Part shown: positions 12,415 through 25,486 of the stretch, one piece after another
Layout: every line of letters starts with the position of its first letter
Position numbering within the stretch: position 1 is the stretch's first letter
Origin: Isoperla grammatica
Taxonomy: Eukaryota > Arthropoda > Insecta > Plecoptera > Perlodidae
Reading direction: 5' to 3'
Assembly: GCA_945910005.1 (NCBI GenBank)
Contig: OX246740.1
Span: forward strand, 736,917-800,916
Length of the DNA: 64,000 nt
The notes under the pieces: model-generated
What the model saw: the letters and a program-made list of their open reading frames with translations, nothing else
The model's database searches: none
Told to the model about the DNA's origin: nothing
Program-made: the position numbers and the translations under genes

Positions 12415-12815
12415 TAAAATAAATAAAAATAAATAAATAAATTCACATTTAGAGTCTACCTGCTCTGTAACGAAACTGATTTGCAGTGGGGGACTTTAAT
12501 TTAAAGCGACTAAACCAACCCTGTAGGGTCCGAACACCATCGACGAGTGAGCGATAACCAATCAAAGATCGATATTTCTAATACAAAACATATTAATCAG
12601 TGATTGGACAGTGCGAACACCTGCGGACAAATGTCAGAATCAACAAGGCCGATTCAGAATAACTTTGAATTTATTGAGTGCTTCGTTGCTAGGACGGCTC
12701 CAAAGTCACCGTTTACTTAAGACTAGAAGCAAAGTAATCTTTGCTAGAAGTAATGGAACTGGATCCATATTAGAAGTTAAAAAAACTTTTGCCTGAACTG
12801 GGATTTGAACCCGAA
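12415..12815 (-). mobile_element. SINE family A
   Basis: Minus-strand copy with an A-rich tail at 12415-12440 and a diverged tRNA-like head near 12788-12812. A short internal insertion or duplication near 12720-12750 distinguishes it from the other copies. Confidence 0.8.
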
Positions 12816-13328
12816 TTTGAAAAAGAATAAGACTACGTAAAGCAAGTTCAAGTATTAATAATGATAGAGTTTCTGTTATGGTAGATTTACGCAAGGCTTA
12901 GAGAATCAGTTAACATATATCAAAGATCTTCGTGTAGGGGATACGTTCACGCGGAATAAGCTCTTTGCACGTGATTGCTTTGGAATCAAAACGAAGAGAC
13001 CATGCAAGAAACCAATAACACAAACGGAAATCGAAAAAAGTTTCCAGTTTGATTAAAAGCAAATAATACGTTATGGTTGTATCTACTTCAGTAGTCACTC
13101 TGACGTTGGTTTGAGAAATATTTGGTGGACGACTTTCATTGGCTGGGATATCTGTAAGACTCAAGAGTTGAATAACTAGTCAACTCATATAGCTCACAAT
13201 ATTGAATTACGCAATATTAACGTTATTTTATTGATGTCTTGAAATCGCTACAAGATTTTGAAGTTTATTCTTAAGCGGAATTTGGTTGTGTATGATCTAA
13301 TCATTGAATTTAAGAATCGTCACAATAT
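12816..13328. other. No gene seen
   Basis: AT-rich unique sequence. Open frames on both strands lack any recognisable domain. Confidence 0.45.
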
Positions 13329-13650
13329 TCATAGTTCCCACGTGACGTCACAGCGGCCATGATTTTGACACAACTGAGGAGGGCCAATCCTAGATCATTG
13401 GCGGATACTATTCAAATGCAATAAATAAACCTAATTTAGAATTTACAAATTAAACATAAGTAATACAAAAATAAAAGATAACCGAACATACCAATTTTAT
13501 AAAAAAAAAAAAACAAGCTGGATTTTAAAGAACTAAGAATGTCTGTGTTCTACCACAACAGCTTTCAATTGTTTCTCCATGGCAACGTCAAAGTTTGATC
13601 ACAAATGTGGCCGCCACGCGCAAAGATGTGACGTACGTGCAACCTATGAA
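13329..13650. mobile_element. MITE family 6, copy 2
   Basis: Same ends and interior as 7140-7465, including the subterminal TGACGTCA and the internal A tract. The two copies differ by scattered substitutions and small indels. Confidence 0.78.
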
Positions 13651-13796
13651 TTGTAATTGTTGTGATTGGTATTTCAATAATTAAACCATTTCAGAAATAC
13701 GAATATAGAATAATGTAACAATAACAAAAATAACAGAGTAGGAGTCACCCTTTGGCCCACAAGCAGATCTTTCTAAAACCGTGTCTATACATAAGC

Positions 13797-13817
13797 CCCC
13801 CCCCCCCCCCCCCCCCC
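13797..13817. repeat. Poly-C tract
   Basis: Homopolymer of about 20 C. Comparable C or G tracts recur through the window (3059, 9089, 18160, 31738, 36127, 36921, 41751, 43920, 50045). Confidence 0.9.
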
Positions 13818-13922
13818 ACAAGGGAAATAAGTCGTACAGGTCTAATGTAAATCTTCAAACTATGCAGCAAAATTAACACTTGACATTTTAAATACGGTAA
13901 ATAATTGTCTTGAGTTGTAGTA

Positions 13923-14308
13923 AAGGCCGATCCACAATTGAAATAAGAGTTGCAATAAGAATCCGTGAAATAGTGAAATAAGAAGCTATTGGTTCACAAC
14001 TGTCTCCTAGTACCTTATTTCAGAAGTCAAGCCAGTGCTTTAATATGTATTTACTTTCATTGACGACATCAACAACAGCACATCTGGCACCACCGTTTTT
14101 GTTTTGATCTCCGTAGTAGGTCTTCTCTTCTGGCTCTTCTGCATTCTGATTGGTTCGTTATAAGGAAGTTGAAATAAGAAATGGAATTGATTTATTTCTT
14201 ATGACTATCTGAATCCACTGTGACAGTTGTGAACCACAGCATTGTTATTGCATGTTCCAATTCGCTTAAACCTTATTGCTATTTCACTATTTCAACTCGG
14301 CAAAGACA
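13923..14308. mobile_element. MITE family 5, copy 1
   Basis: The left end reads AAAGGCCGATCCACAATTG followed by GAAATAAGAG repeats; the right end carries complementary GTTGTGAACCACAG and TTTCACTATTTCAAC motifs. The same family lies at 33731-34812, inserted inside a family 4 element. It is non-coding. Confidence 0.7.
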
Positions 14309-14644
14309 CCGAATGAATGGAAGCAAACAGTTTAATAACCGATCATTCACCATCATACGACTCTAGTAAAGCATTTCCTTCCATTATGACAAGAATACAC
14401 AAATACCCATGCAAACCTATAGTTATAGATTGCCACACACCCTCAGTATATCAAGACTGTCCAAAACAACGTCCCGCAGCGAGAATTACCCAGCCAGGGT
14501 AATGATATTCACTCGGTCGGACAAACGAGCCAATCGCATGACCCCACGTCACACCGCGTCATGAGTAATGTTTTCACCTGGTGGCAGAGACAATAACTTA
14601 GAGACGGAACTTATTTTGAGACCCGGGCGTCGTTCTTAATAATT

Positions 14645-14840
14645 GTGACTGACTATACCAACCCTAACTTAACTAGTCTCATACCGACCCTTTCATGCAC
14701 GCTGTTTCAACGACGATGCATTCGTAAAGGCAGTCTCCCGCTTAGTAGGCCTATCATTGGTCACGCCCGCTGTGTTCTGAAATTGCAGGTATCCAATCCA
14801 AATCTGTTTCAAGTAGATGAAGGAACTAGAGAAGTCAAGA
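14645..14840 (+). repeat. Dispersed repeat R, copy
   Basis: Shares ordered blocks with 12066-12310 and 18590-18800 (for example ATTCGTAAAGGCAGTC and CACGCCCGCTGTGTT). It is non-coding; the open frame through it is fortuitous. Confidence 0.6.
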
Positions 14841-16042
<1,202 letters not shown>

Positions 16043-16590
16043 TGATTTATTTTTCAACATTGGAGTACATTACATCATTATTCAATGTAAACACTACAGA
16101 GTACTTGTGTATAGTGCTGAAAGGAGGCAGAAAGCGGAACTAAGTTCCATCCACGTAAAGTGTCCTGCAACCTAAAGATAATCTAAATTAAAGATAAAAA
16201 TAGCATACATTCAACGATATTTGTTCGGATCAGTCAAATGATGAAATTACATTCAAAATCAACAATTTGGAATGACACTAGAGTTGGTGTAGGCAAGATC
16301 TACAGATATTCTCAAAAAAGGATACAGAATTTATTGTATTCGGATAAAGTTATACCATTTCAATATTACCTTTAATTGTCTATAAGTTAAATCATAACAA
16401 TATTTGTTGGACATTGCTTTTGTGAATATCTGTAGATTTTTCATTTTGATAATATCGCATCGCATAATTCCAAAATGTAAATATTGATTGTTATTTTAAA
16501 GATATCAACGCTTTTCGTGCGATTTATGTTGAGGAAATGGAAGGAGAGAAGATACTGTGTATAATAATAATTTTAAAATATCGTAGAAAC
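16043..16590. other. No gene seen
   Basis: AT-rich. An imperfect inverted pair (AGATCTACAGATATTC near 16298 and GAATATCTGTAGATTT near 16424) suggests a degraded foldback element. Confidence 0.4.
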
Positions 16591-16911
16591 ACCTGTTATA
16601 GGGTGGACACCGGCTCTGTCTGATGCACCCCTCTTAATCAGGGCCGGAGAAGTACCCCTACGGAATAGGGGTCGCAACTTTACAACCGGCCACAACCGCC
16701 TAAAACTGTTCTGGAACGAGGGCCCTGTTGACTAACTAGGTATATTAGGTTGTTTAGACCTGTTGACTAAACTAGGTATATTAGGTTGTTTAGACCTGTT
16801 GACTAACTAGGTATATTAGGTTGTTTAGATAGTTGGGAAGAATGTCCGAGGGCTGTTAGGAGGACTCAATGAGAGCATTCGCCTTTACGACTAAGGAAAA
16901 CCTCGGAAACA

Positions 16912-16965
<54 letters not shown>

Positions 16966-17266
16966 TCATTCACCCCTCCCTCTCACTTGTCCATTATTAT
17001 TTTCCCCCTCTTCCTACCTACTTTCCCACTTCTTTACGTGCTAGTCCTCCTTACGATCCTAACGTCCACCAGCCCCCCCCCCCCCATTTTGGATTCCCTT
17101 ATGACCACTCCAACGATTTGCAATATATCTAATTCGGCCGACTTCATATGACCTGGCTGTCCAGTACGTCGGTAAACCATTGTCGGTATTGCCGGTGTCC
17201 GGAATCGAACCGGCGACCTCCCGAATTAGAGCCTCGCGTCTTACCGCTGAGCCACCTCTATCGGTA
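16591..17266 (-). mobile_element. SINE family B, expanded by internal repeats
   Basis: The body (about 16591-16910) and the tRNA-like head (17195-17266, minus strand) match the compact copy at 30040-30306. Here the two are separated by a CT run (16913-16962) and further sequence. A block of about 40 bp (TTGACTAACTAGGTATATTAG) is tandemly repeated three times at about 16728-16828. The 5' part of the frame 17148-17660 is this SINE head. Confidence 0.7.
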
Positions 17267-17325
17267 TATTATTGATTTTATTATTTATTGTTTAAATACG
17301 TCCACATCATCGTCTTCCATCATAA

Positions 17326-17533
17326 GGGTCGTCATAAGGGGAGTCATAAGGGTCGTCATAAGCGGAGTCATAAGGGTCGTCATAAGGGTCGTCATAAGGG
17401 TCGTTATAAGGGTCCTCATAAGGGGAGTCATAAGAGTCGTCATAAGGGTCGTTATGAGGGTTCTCATAAGGGGAGTCATAAGGATCATCATAATGGGAGT
17501 CATAAGAGTCGTCATAAGGGTAGTCTTAAGGGG
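17326..17533. repeat. 12-bp minisatellite
   Basis: Tandem 12-mers of the type GTCATAAGGGTC, with variants GTCATAAGGGGA and GTCATAAGCGGA. A unit length divisible by three keeps several frames open on both strands, producing artefactual basic or hydrophobic repeat peptides. Confidence 0.9.
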
Positions 17534-18589
17534 AGTCCAGCAAGGGAAGGCAAGGCCAAGTGGGACAGGGTCTCCTTTCATCGCCTCTCACGACTGGCAG
17601 AGTCGCCCTGGGCCCATCTACCCCGGGCCCAGACGGCCACTGTATGTAGATGTACATTGAAAGTCTAGCCCCTCAAATCCAGACGTCTTTCTGTCTGCAA
17701 CCAACTCCGCTCACATTCCACAGTGGTGACGTCATCGACATCGAGCGTAGTATCGATTTGTAGTGTTCGTCTACCTTCGTGTGTCTCCGGCGGAACATGA
17801 CGTCATAGGTATGTTTAGATATGATGACATTCCTCACTTCAGTTCGGCCCAGACATCTCTCTGTGGCCCAGACAAGACTGAGTTACAACATCAGGCTGTC
17901 ATGAGCCACGGGGATCGAACTTTCGCGACGGTAAGAGTGTGTTTATTGATTTCGATTGATTGATTATCGATTATTGATCATCGATAGACGGTGTGATTTA
18001 TTAATTTCGTTGTTTATTGTCTGGGGCCGGGTCCTCAGTGTGACCCGTCTGTACCTACCCCCGACCTAACTAGCCTCATGCCCCGTCTGGGCCAGGGGTG
18101 ATAGGCCCAGAATGACTCTTCTAGTCGTAAGAGGCGACTAAATGAGACACTGTCCCTTCCTCCCCCCCCCCCCCCCCTTCCACTGTCCCACTTAGTGGTG
18201 GGGTGGGGGGATTTATAAAACAAACCTGTGGCGCTCTTGTGGGGGACACCCCCCCCCCCCGCCCCTCATTGTGTCGTTCGTTTGTTGAGCACCATTTTAC
18301 ACTTATGTTCTACTCTGAGCAGCTCCCCCCCCGAAATATATTCCTGTGTACGCCACTGGTCCCCCTGAATATTTCTGCCCCATCTTGGCCCCGCCCTCCC
18401 TTACTGGACTCCCCTTATGACGACCCCCGCGATGTATAATGGATCTCATTCGGACATGTAGCGTTTTACTTTTTTCATCTTCACATTTCACCTACTCATC
18501 GTCTCGCTTAGCCAGGTTGTAAAAACATTGATTAAACAGGTGATTAAACTATTTAATCAATGGTAAAAATGTGTCCTCAAATCTTCTCC
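17534..18589. other. No gene seen; inverted old repeat pair
   Basis: Motifs at 17555-17645 (GTGGGACAGGGTCTC, GCCTCTCACGACTGG) recur inverted at about 18065-18190 (GTCGTAAGAGGCGAC, GACACTGTCCC), so an old repeat lies in both orientations about 0.5 kb apart. Poly-C tracts are at about 18163-18177 and 18249-18260. There is no coding evidence. Confidence 0.5.
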
Positions 18590-18796
18590 GTAACTAGTCT
18601 CATGTCGACCTCATGATCCTTATCTACCGACCCCTGACATGCACGTTATTTCAACTAATATCGACAGATTCCTTCACACATCCGTAAAGGCAGCGTAGTG
18701 GAGTGCACAAGCATCATTAGACACGCCCTCTGTGTCAAGAATTTCAATGTATTCAACCCATGTCGTAAATTAATGCATCTCTTTCAAGTAGGTGGT
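18590..18796 (+). repeat. Dispersed repeat R, copy
   Basis: Shares the ordered motifs of 12066-12310, here with ATCCGTAAAGGCAG and CACGCCCTCTGTGT. It directly abuts the family 7 MITE. Confidence 0.6.
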
Positions 18797-19016
18797 AAAG
18801 TTGAGAAACTGTGTAAGAATGACGGCTCCCTCCATATCCCCTCCACAGCTACCCGACCCCCCTCAACTCCGTGACAACCTGACAAAATCAAATACGTAAC
18901 TGAAAATCTGTTTGTTTTAGTTGTTTAGTTTGTTGTTTCACGGAGTTGAGGGGGGTCGGGTAGCAGTGGAGGAGATAATGAGGGGGCCGTCATTCTTACG
19001 GTTTCTCAACTATAGG
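18797..19016. mobile_element. MITE family 7, copy 1
   Basis: Foldback element: GAATGACGGCTCCCTCC on the left and GGGGGCCGTCATTC on the right, plus long complementary blocks such as GACCCCCCTCAACTCCGTGA and its complement. The second copy is at 25268-25486. Confidence 0.82.
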
Positions 19017-19827
19017 AAATAGAGAAGAATAAAATTAATTTAGTACGATTGGACTCGCCCATGTCGTTGCTGTGTCCAGGGATCTACTTGTTTGTTACCT
19101 GTTGATTATTGTTTGTCAGTTACCCTTGTATTACCGTGCTGTCCCACCTGTTAGCATAGGGTAGACACTGTCTCAATGTCTACCCGGACCTCTGCTAGCC
19201 CCTGAGACACGAGGCTTTACCGAGGACCAATCACATCTCTCACCTCCCTGTGACGCAACTGACACCCATGTCTCTCTTTGCAGCGACGAGGGAAGGACAC
19301 CGAACTGTGTTGGCGAACCCCCCGCGCTTCGAGTGTCGACAGTGTTTTGTTTCATCGTTGGCGAGACCTTCGTACCGGACTGAAGGTAGAACGGATTTCC
19401 AATACGAATACGCGTATGCATGGTTAAATTATTAAATAAATGTATTTATTTTCTACCCACACACAGGTACATAAACTGATCTTCGTTGGGGGGTTATGCC
19501 TTATGTTCAATACGTTATAATGGCGTCTCTAAAGACATCGTTTACGTCATACGCCGGCGGTTTAATGTAGATTAATTAACGAAACTTTACACAGCTATAG
19601 CCTGAATCGGGTATCGAACACTAAGCCTTCTGCATTGGAGGCAGATATGAACCCATAAGACTAAGCTACACGTATTGAGTTTCGTCGACGGTCATCATTG
19701 CTATGTTCACTCAACCAGAAACTTACGAAGTACCCCGAAGTTGGTACCGACCGAGTTGGTAAAGGAGATTTCTGTATTTGTCTGGGAGTGTACGAAAAAA
19801 TAACTTTTTGTTATATGGAAATTGTAA
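19017..19827. other. No gene seen; tRNA-like remnant
   Basis: Around 19600-19680 there is a degraded tRNA-like head on the minus strand (GGTATCGAACAC, CTGCATTGG), probably a SINE relic. No protein domain. Confidence 0.4.
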
Positions 19828-20072
19828 ATAGACCATTTCAAAAACTATCTAGGACCCTTTGCTTGATTATCATCACGGTCCCTCTAAATCTTTATTAGCA
19901 ACAATGAACAACAATTAAAAACATAAAATCAAGGTTAATAGATGATGATCTTGGATGCATCAATGAACCTTGATAACTGATTTTTAATTGGTGTGTATTG
20001 TTGTTCTTGTAGACTTAGGAGACCGTGATGATACTCATACAAAGGGTCCTAGATAGTTTTTGAAATGGTCTA
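19828..20072. mobile_element. MITE family 3, copy 1
   Basis: Long inverted arms: GACCATTTCAAAAACTATCT at 19831 and the complement AGATAGTTTTTGAAATGGTC ending at 20072. Internal blocks (CACGGTCCCTCTAAATC, AACAACAAT) are mirrored. Relatives lie at 21489, 22845, 24447, 38936 and 49375. Confidence 0.85.
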
Positions 20073-20103
20073 ATATTAATTAGATGAATATACACGAGAT
20101 GTA

Positions 20104-20418
20104 GAGTACGCACAACTGACGTAACAGCCGAACTACAACAATGGAATAAATGAATTTAACTTGTGGACAAACAACAAGCTGTCAAAGTAATATCTTGGAA
20201 AATAATGAGGAGAAACAATTAGTTATAACGATAGTTACTGCTTTCCAGTTAAAATTTATGTTCAGTAATGGACAGCAACTATCTACAAGTTTGTAAACGT
20301 TCTGAACGTTTGTTTTTTTCCATTTTCAGAACTTCATATTTTTTGTTGACAGCTTGTTTGTCCATCGGTTCAATTCATTTGTTTCATTGTTGTGTTTTGG
20401 TGTTGTGCGTACCCTATA
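20104..20418. mobile_element. MITE family 2, variant copy
   Basis: The arms match family 2 (AACAACAAGCTGTCAAA and its complement) but the outermost ends are changed to AGAGTACGCACAAC / GTGTTGTGCGTACCCT, suggesting a subfamily. Confidence 0.65.
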
Positions 20419-20886
20419 AGGGAGAAAAGATAGTTAATAAACACGCCCACAACGGGGTAGATGATAGGTCGGTAGTTGTGACGTCAGCAGAGTAGAAGAT
20501 AGAGTGGAGCCCTCATACCTTCTTTGTTCATTTACCGTCACTCGCGACAAGAATTTCTAAAGAAAAGCTCTCTAGTTTTTTCTTCTTCTTTCTCGCCATG
20601 ATCTTTGGCGTGGATTTCGTTTATAAAAGCTAAAACATTCCCCGAATTTTCCTTCCAGACAATTTAAAACGAGGGCGAGCAAATAGATATTTTCCACGGG
20701 TGATGAATTTTTCTCCGAGATGTTTCAATAAGTTCGGCCTCCCTCTCCTCTAATCCTCGGGCGCGGGGGGTGAAAAAGAGTTCTTAAAGAGTTGGTAATA
20801 TTTCACACTGGCCGTGGAAATGTGTATTAAGGAGTTTAGAGGGCCGTGACTGCGACATACGTTCGATAAGCCGGTCTCGATCAGTT

Positions 20887-20887
<1 letters not shown>
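20419..20887. other. No gene seen
   Basis: Unique sequence with no recognised repeat or domain, ending at the GA microsatellite. Confidence 0.4.

Positions 20888-20956
<69 letters not shown>
20888..20956. repeat. (GA)n microsatellite
   Basis: Uninterrupted GA dinucleotide run of about 68 bp. Confidence 0.96.
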
Positions 20957-20958
<2 letters not shown>

Positions 20959-21052
20959 TTCATAGAAGGCCGTGGTTCGTCGAGTGACGTAGAAGATCAG
21001 GCTTAGCAGGGTTAAGCCAAGATACTGGCTGTCCTCCTCAAATAACTTGCAA

Positions 21053-21365
21053 TAGGGCACTAGCAACACCAAAAGACAACAATGAAACAAATGAATTGAA
21101 TCGATGGACAATCAACAAGCTGTCAAAAAATAATTTCTTCTGCTTTGGAAAACAAAACAAAAAAGTAAATACAAACAAATACACATACAAAACTTTCACT
21201 TAGTCGTTGTCCATCATTAAAAGTTTTAAATGGTGAGCAGTTACTATTGCTACACTTGTTTTTATTTCTATGTTTGCAATTTTATTATTTTGACAGCTGA
21301 TTGTGTGTCCATCAGTTCAATTCATTTGTTCCATTGTTGTCTTTTGGTGTTGCTAGTGCCCTATA
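21053..21365. mobile_element. MITE family 2, copy 2
   Basis: Full-length element with TAGGGCACTAGCAACACC on the left and its complement on the right, closely similar to 39419-39725. Confidence 0.85.
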
Positions 21366-21709
21366 GAGCCTTTTAAAAACAATGACCCTTTGTATCATTC
21401 TCATCAAGGCCCTCTAAATATTCATGTGCAACAATACATAGCAACAATACACAACAATGAAAAATGTAAAATCAAGAGGGAGAAATGGACCATTTCAAAA
21501 ATTATCTAGAACCCTTTGAATGTCACATCACGGTCTCCTAAATCTTCAAGAACAACAATACACAACAATTTAAAATCAGTTTTCAAATGTTATATCAATG
21601 TTCATTGATGCATACTAGATAATCATCTACTAACCTTGATTTTATATTAAGATTTAGAGGACCGTGATGACAATCATACAAAGCGTCCTAGATAGTTTCA
21701 TGGTCCTAG
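21366..21709. mobile_element. MITE family 3, partial plus fuller copy
   Basis: A fragment of the left arm lies at 21370-21470. A more complete foldback copy lies at 21489-21709, from GACCATTTCAAAAATTATCT to CGTCCTAGATAGTTTC. They lie directly beside a family 2 copy. Confidence 0.7.
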
Positions 21710-22844
21710 AAAATAGCGCATCTGGTAACTACCTCTAGCGGACAAATTGTGAAGCTGTTCTTGTGTTTGATGAGAAATACGTTCAACATTTTACAACGTC
21801 CCAAAACGGTAATGCGCCACTTTAAATGGTAATCGTTTTTTGAACGTTTAAGATGTTTTCTGTTTTGAATGTCAATTTGTGTACACACACAATTTTCGAG
21901 ACATCGTTTTCTTCTGTTGATGTCAAGTGAGTTTGAATTAATTTTGAATAACGCAATGATTACGATATTTAAATTTCTCCCGTATGAAAAAAATAAATTA
22001 TAACATTACAATATTCGTCTTTCTTGTTCAGAATTTGAATTGCTATTCCAGTTCCAGATTTTGTAAAATGTATAGCCTACATTATAAGCGCTTGGTTTGG
22101 CCGCTTTTTCTGCTGTCAGTGAGAATTTGATATTCATAAATATTTATAGTTTTCAATGTTTGAAAAACGAAATTTTGTTGCCGTGACCATTTTGTTGTTA
22201 AATGTTGCTTAGAAAATCACAACTTTTTGAATTAAAAAATCCGTAAAACATAGTAACATGATTATGTTTTCTAAATCATGTAGTAATGAAATAAAGTGTA
22301 AACGTATTTTGTTCTTGTATGTTCTTAGCAACACAATTAAAGATGTATTTACAAATAAGGATGCAGGATATTTTCAAGAACCAATTTTGAATTGTTATAC
22401 ATATTTCTCGATCTTTCTAGCAAATGAAGTCGTCCATTATCTTCTTACGTAGTTGATTTACGCTTGTAAAGAACTAGTCTACGCACATTCCTCCATGGAA
22501 CGCTTAGCGAAGTGTATCATTGTACGCGGGCAAAGCGAAAGCGGAGAGAACGTAAAAACTACATAAATCTGTTATTCCCTATGAAAACGTTTCGTTTATC
22601 ACATTAGAGACTCAACACATCTCGTTGTGTCCCCGTTTATGTCTTCTCATTGCCAGGGAGAGATTTATCGGCCTGTGATTGGTCAACGCTCCGGCCTTGC
22701 CAACAAGTATACAAAGCACTCGCGTACGTTTTATAGGACACACGATTTACTGTTGTAGTCTGACTATTGACACTAAAACCGTCAAGAGATACAGCCCTGC
22801 TAAGCTCTACCACTGTCTTTTACGTTAAAGATTAATATATTCAA
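21710..22844. other. No gene seen
   Basis: AT-rich unique sequence. The open frames (for example 22258-22452) have no recognisable domain. TATA-like motifs occur by composition only. Confidence 0.4.
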
Positions 22845-23375
22845 CAATAGACCTTTTTCAGAATTGATCGAAGATCCTTAGATTGAATTAATCACGCCCT
22901 CTAGATCTTCAATGACAACAATGCACAACAATAAAAAATGCACCTTAACATAGCATTTAAAAACTAGTTGTTATGGTTGAGCATAGTTGTTATTGATCTA
23001 TCAAGGACCCTTGCGGTACGTTTACAGCTACGCGTTGCGAGCGAAGCGAGGGCGCGAGCTCCAATCACCGGCCGAGTTTCATGCAAAGAAGTTAATAGTT
23101 TCACGCAAACTTGGCCACTGATTGGAGCTCGCGCCCTCGCTTCATCCACAACGCGTAGCTGTAATGGTACGTTTACAGCTACGCGTTGCGAGCGAAGTGA
23201 GGGCGCGAGCTCCAATCAGCGGCCGAGTTTCACCAAAGAAGTTAATAGTTTCACGCAAACTCGGCCGCTGATTGGAGCTCGCGCCCTCGCTTCGCTCGCA
23301 ACGCGTAGCTGTAAACGTAGCATAAATCGACTATTAGATAGAAGTAATCACGGCCCTCTAAATCAATTCTGAAAA
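22845..23375. mobile_element. MITE family 3 copy interrupted by two foldback elements
   Basis: The left arm at about 22850-23010 ends ATCTATCAAGGACCCTTG; the remaining arm (AATCACGGCCCTCTAAATC) resumes at about 23343. Between them sit two tandem hairpin elements (23017-23319). Confidence 0.65.
23017..23319. mobile_element. Two tandem palindromic foldback elements (family 8)
   Basis: Each unit of about 150 bp is almost entirely an inverted repeat: TACGTTTACAGCTACGCGTT at one end and its complement at the other, with GGGCGCGAGCTCCAATCA arms. The units span about 23017-23164 and 23168-23319, head to tail with 3 bases between them. Each would fold into a hairpin with ~65-bp arms. Open frames on both strands here (22964-23215 and 22968-23372) are consequences of the palindrome. 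Confidence 0.85.
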
Positions 23376-24181
23376 TCGTCTATTGACATTTAAACATCAC
23401 CTTTGTGTGGTTCGTTTTGTTACCACCAGAATGCGTACATATATTGAATAACGCCCTAAGGTTCACCTTGTGATTTGTGACCATATTTACCATATTTACA
23501 ATGAACAAATTGTCCTTAATTTCTCAATGTTGGTACGAGTATTGTGTTATGTTGGAAGCAAAATGCACTCACATGTAAAATAATGAGCAAAAAGTGTAAA
23601 TCCGTTGTAATTTGGACGAGCATTCCAGCGTACTTTTGTGATTTCAAATCTTTCCCTCTAGAGGGAAAATATTATGTTCGTATTCCAAACGTGTCCTATA
23701 ATTCAGAGGAATCAAAAACGAGCACAAACTCGTGCCTGCTCTTTGTCGAGCTTACAGAAACTACCACCAGAGACGACATGACAGGACTAGTGACGTAATA
23801 TGACGAGACACCTTCCTCGTAACAAGGTAAGCGAATATACCGCCTTGTCGACGGGTAACGAGACTACCACCGCCTTAGAAACTAGAACCGACCCGTTAAG
23901 TAACGCGTATTCGATTACCCGAGCGATCTCAACGCTATCTAGCGGACTAAAAGGGAAATGTACACCGCCCTGTTGTGTGAGTTGGGTCGTGTTGCGTCTG
24001 GGCTAAAAGCATCGGGAGGCGGTGGTGTTGGTTTCAGTGTTAACAGTGTTTCCATGACGTCACGCCCCCCGCGTCATTATCGGCGTTAACAGCCATTCCA
24101 TTGGCTGGGGACCTCTATACGTTCTTTCCTCTACTCTACCGGTATTTTTACTTGTTCTGTAGAGCCCATCCCCTTTTCTCT
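23376..24181. other. No gene seen
   Basis: Two moderately long frames (23544-23798, 23800-24006) lie end to end on the plus strand but contain no recognisable domain. I cannot support them as a gene. Confidence 0.35.
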
Positions 24182-24436
24182 ACTTAAATAAATAAAATAA
24201 ATAAATTCACATTTAGAGTCTACCCACTCAGTAACTAAACTGATTTGCAGTGGAGGACTTTAATTTAAGGTGACTAAACCAACCCTGTAGGCTTCGAACA
24301 CCATCGACGAGTGAGCGATAACTAATCAAAGATCGATATTTCAAATACGAAACATATGAATCAGTGATTGGACAGTGCGAACACCTGCGGACAAATGCCA
24401 GAATCAACAAGGCCGATCCAGAACAACTTTGAATAA
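24182..24436 (-). mobile_element. SINE family A, truncated
   Basis: Minus-strand copy with an A-rich tail at 24182-24208. It stops at CAACTTTGAA, losing the tRNA-like head, where a family 3-like MITE fragment begins. Confidence 0.8.
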
Positions 24437-24446
24437 TACACAACAT

Positions 24447-24768
24447 AACTATCAAGGACCCTTAGACAGAGGTAATCACGGTCCTCTAGATCTTCAAGGA
24501 CAACAATAGCAAACATTTAGAATACAAAAATAAGTCACTCCACAGTGTTTTGTTTCAGACGAACATTGCATGTGCGCCAATCAAAGAAAGGCACAACAAT
24601 GAAACTATCCTACCTGTGTCGTCACAGCCCCCTTATTCGAAATGAACGCCGTTGCAAATTAGTGTTCAAATAGTATGTCGAGGATTGATGCATACAACTT
24701 TATCATCTAGTAATCTTGATTTTATAGATTGTTGTGCATTGTTGTCATTGAAGATTTAAAACACCCTT
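24447..24768. mobile_element. MITE family 3-like, diverged
   Basis: Starts ACTATCAAGGACCCTTAGAC and contains CACGGTCCTCTAGATCTTC near 24478. The right arm has TTGTTGTGCATTGTTGTCATT. The central part is unrelated to other copies. Confidence 0.55.
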
Positions 24769-25267
24769 CCACAATGAATGGTGCCGTCGTCTTGTCCAGT
24801 ATTGTACCTATCCCCTTTAAAGTTGACCCCATTCGAAGCAACAGCTTGTTTCATGCGGGTAGGTTGGCAGTTGGGTCCCAGCGGAGCGCCATGTAGCGGG
24901 CAGGTTGGCACCACTGCAACACCATTAGTACCAACCCTCCTAGAGGCGAGGCCCTCCCTAATACATTCGGCCGGCGAAACAGGGGATGGACACGGGTAGA
25001 GAGTCTAGTCTAAACCGTTGCATAGTTTCAGGGCAAGGCAGCTACGTAGGACGTTTTAAGATTTTTTATGATAATAAGTATTATTTCTTTTTAGGCGCAT
25101 AGGAAAAAAGTAAAAAAACATAATTTTTAACAATTAACACGCTTGGCCACTGCTTGCCCTGTGTTAAAACTATGGAACATTTTTGCCGGTATTATAAAAA
25201 TCACTAATTCCAAGACTCCTAGAATTATCAAATTAAGTACTGCAATAAAATAATCCCTTTTGTCGTA
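24769..25267. other. No gene seen
   Basis: Unique sequence. The open frame 24778-24999 has no recognisable domain. Confidence 0.4.
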
Positions 25268-25486
25268 TAGGAGAGAAGCTGTAAGAATGACGGACCCCTC
25301 CTTATCCCCTCCACTGCTACCCGACCCCCCTCAACTTCATGAAACAACAAACTGAACAACTGAAACAAACTGATTTTCAGTTACGTATTTTGTTTTTGTT
25401 AGGTTGTCACGGAGTTGAGGGGGTTCGGGTAGCTGTGGAGGAGATATGGAGGGGGCCGTCATTCTTACAGTTTCTCAACTATAGAT
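25268..25486. mobile_element. MITE family 7, copy 2
   Basis: Same foldback arms as 18797-19016 (GTAAGAATGACGG at the left, CCGTCATTCTTACAG at the right), with an AT-rich loop containing TTTTCAGTTACGTATTTTG. Confidence 0.82.

Noticed and set aside
17195..17266. Possible minus-strand tRNA gene
   Set aside because: The same head occurs attached to a shared SINE B body at 30236-30306 and in degraded copies, so it is SINE-derived.
17148..17668. 170-residue frame with VIR repeats
   Set aside because: Composed of a SINE B head and a 12-bp minisatellite.
22964..23372. Overlapping frames of similar protein sequence on both strands
   Set aside because: The sequence is palindromic, so both strands read alike; these are foldback elements.
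23544..24006. Two consecutive plus-strand frames as a possible host exon pair
   Set aside because: No domain, no convincing splice sites joining them, and no homologous feature I can recognise.
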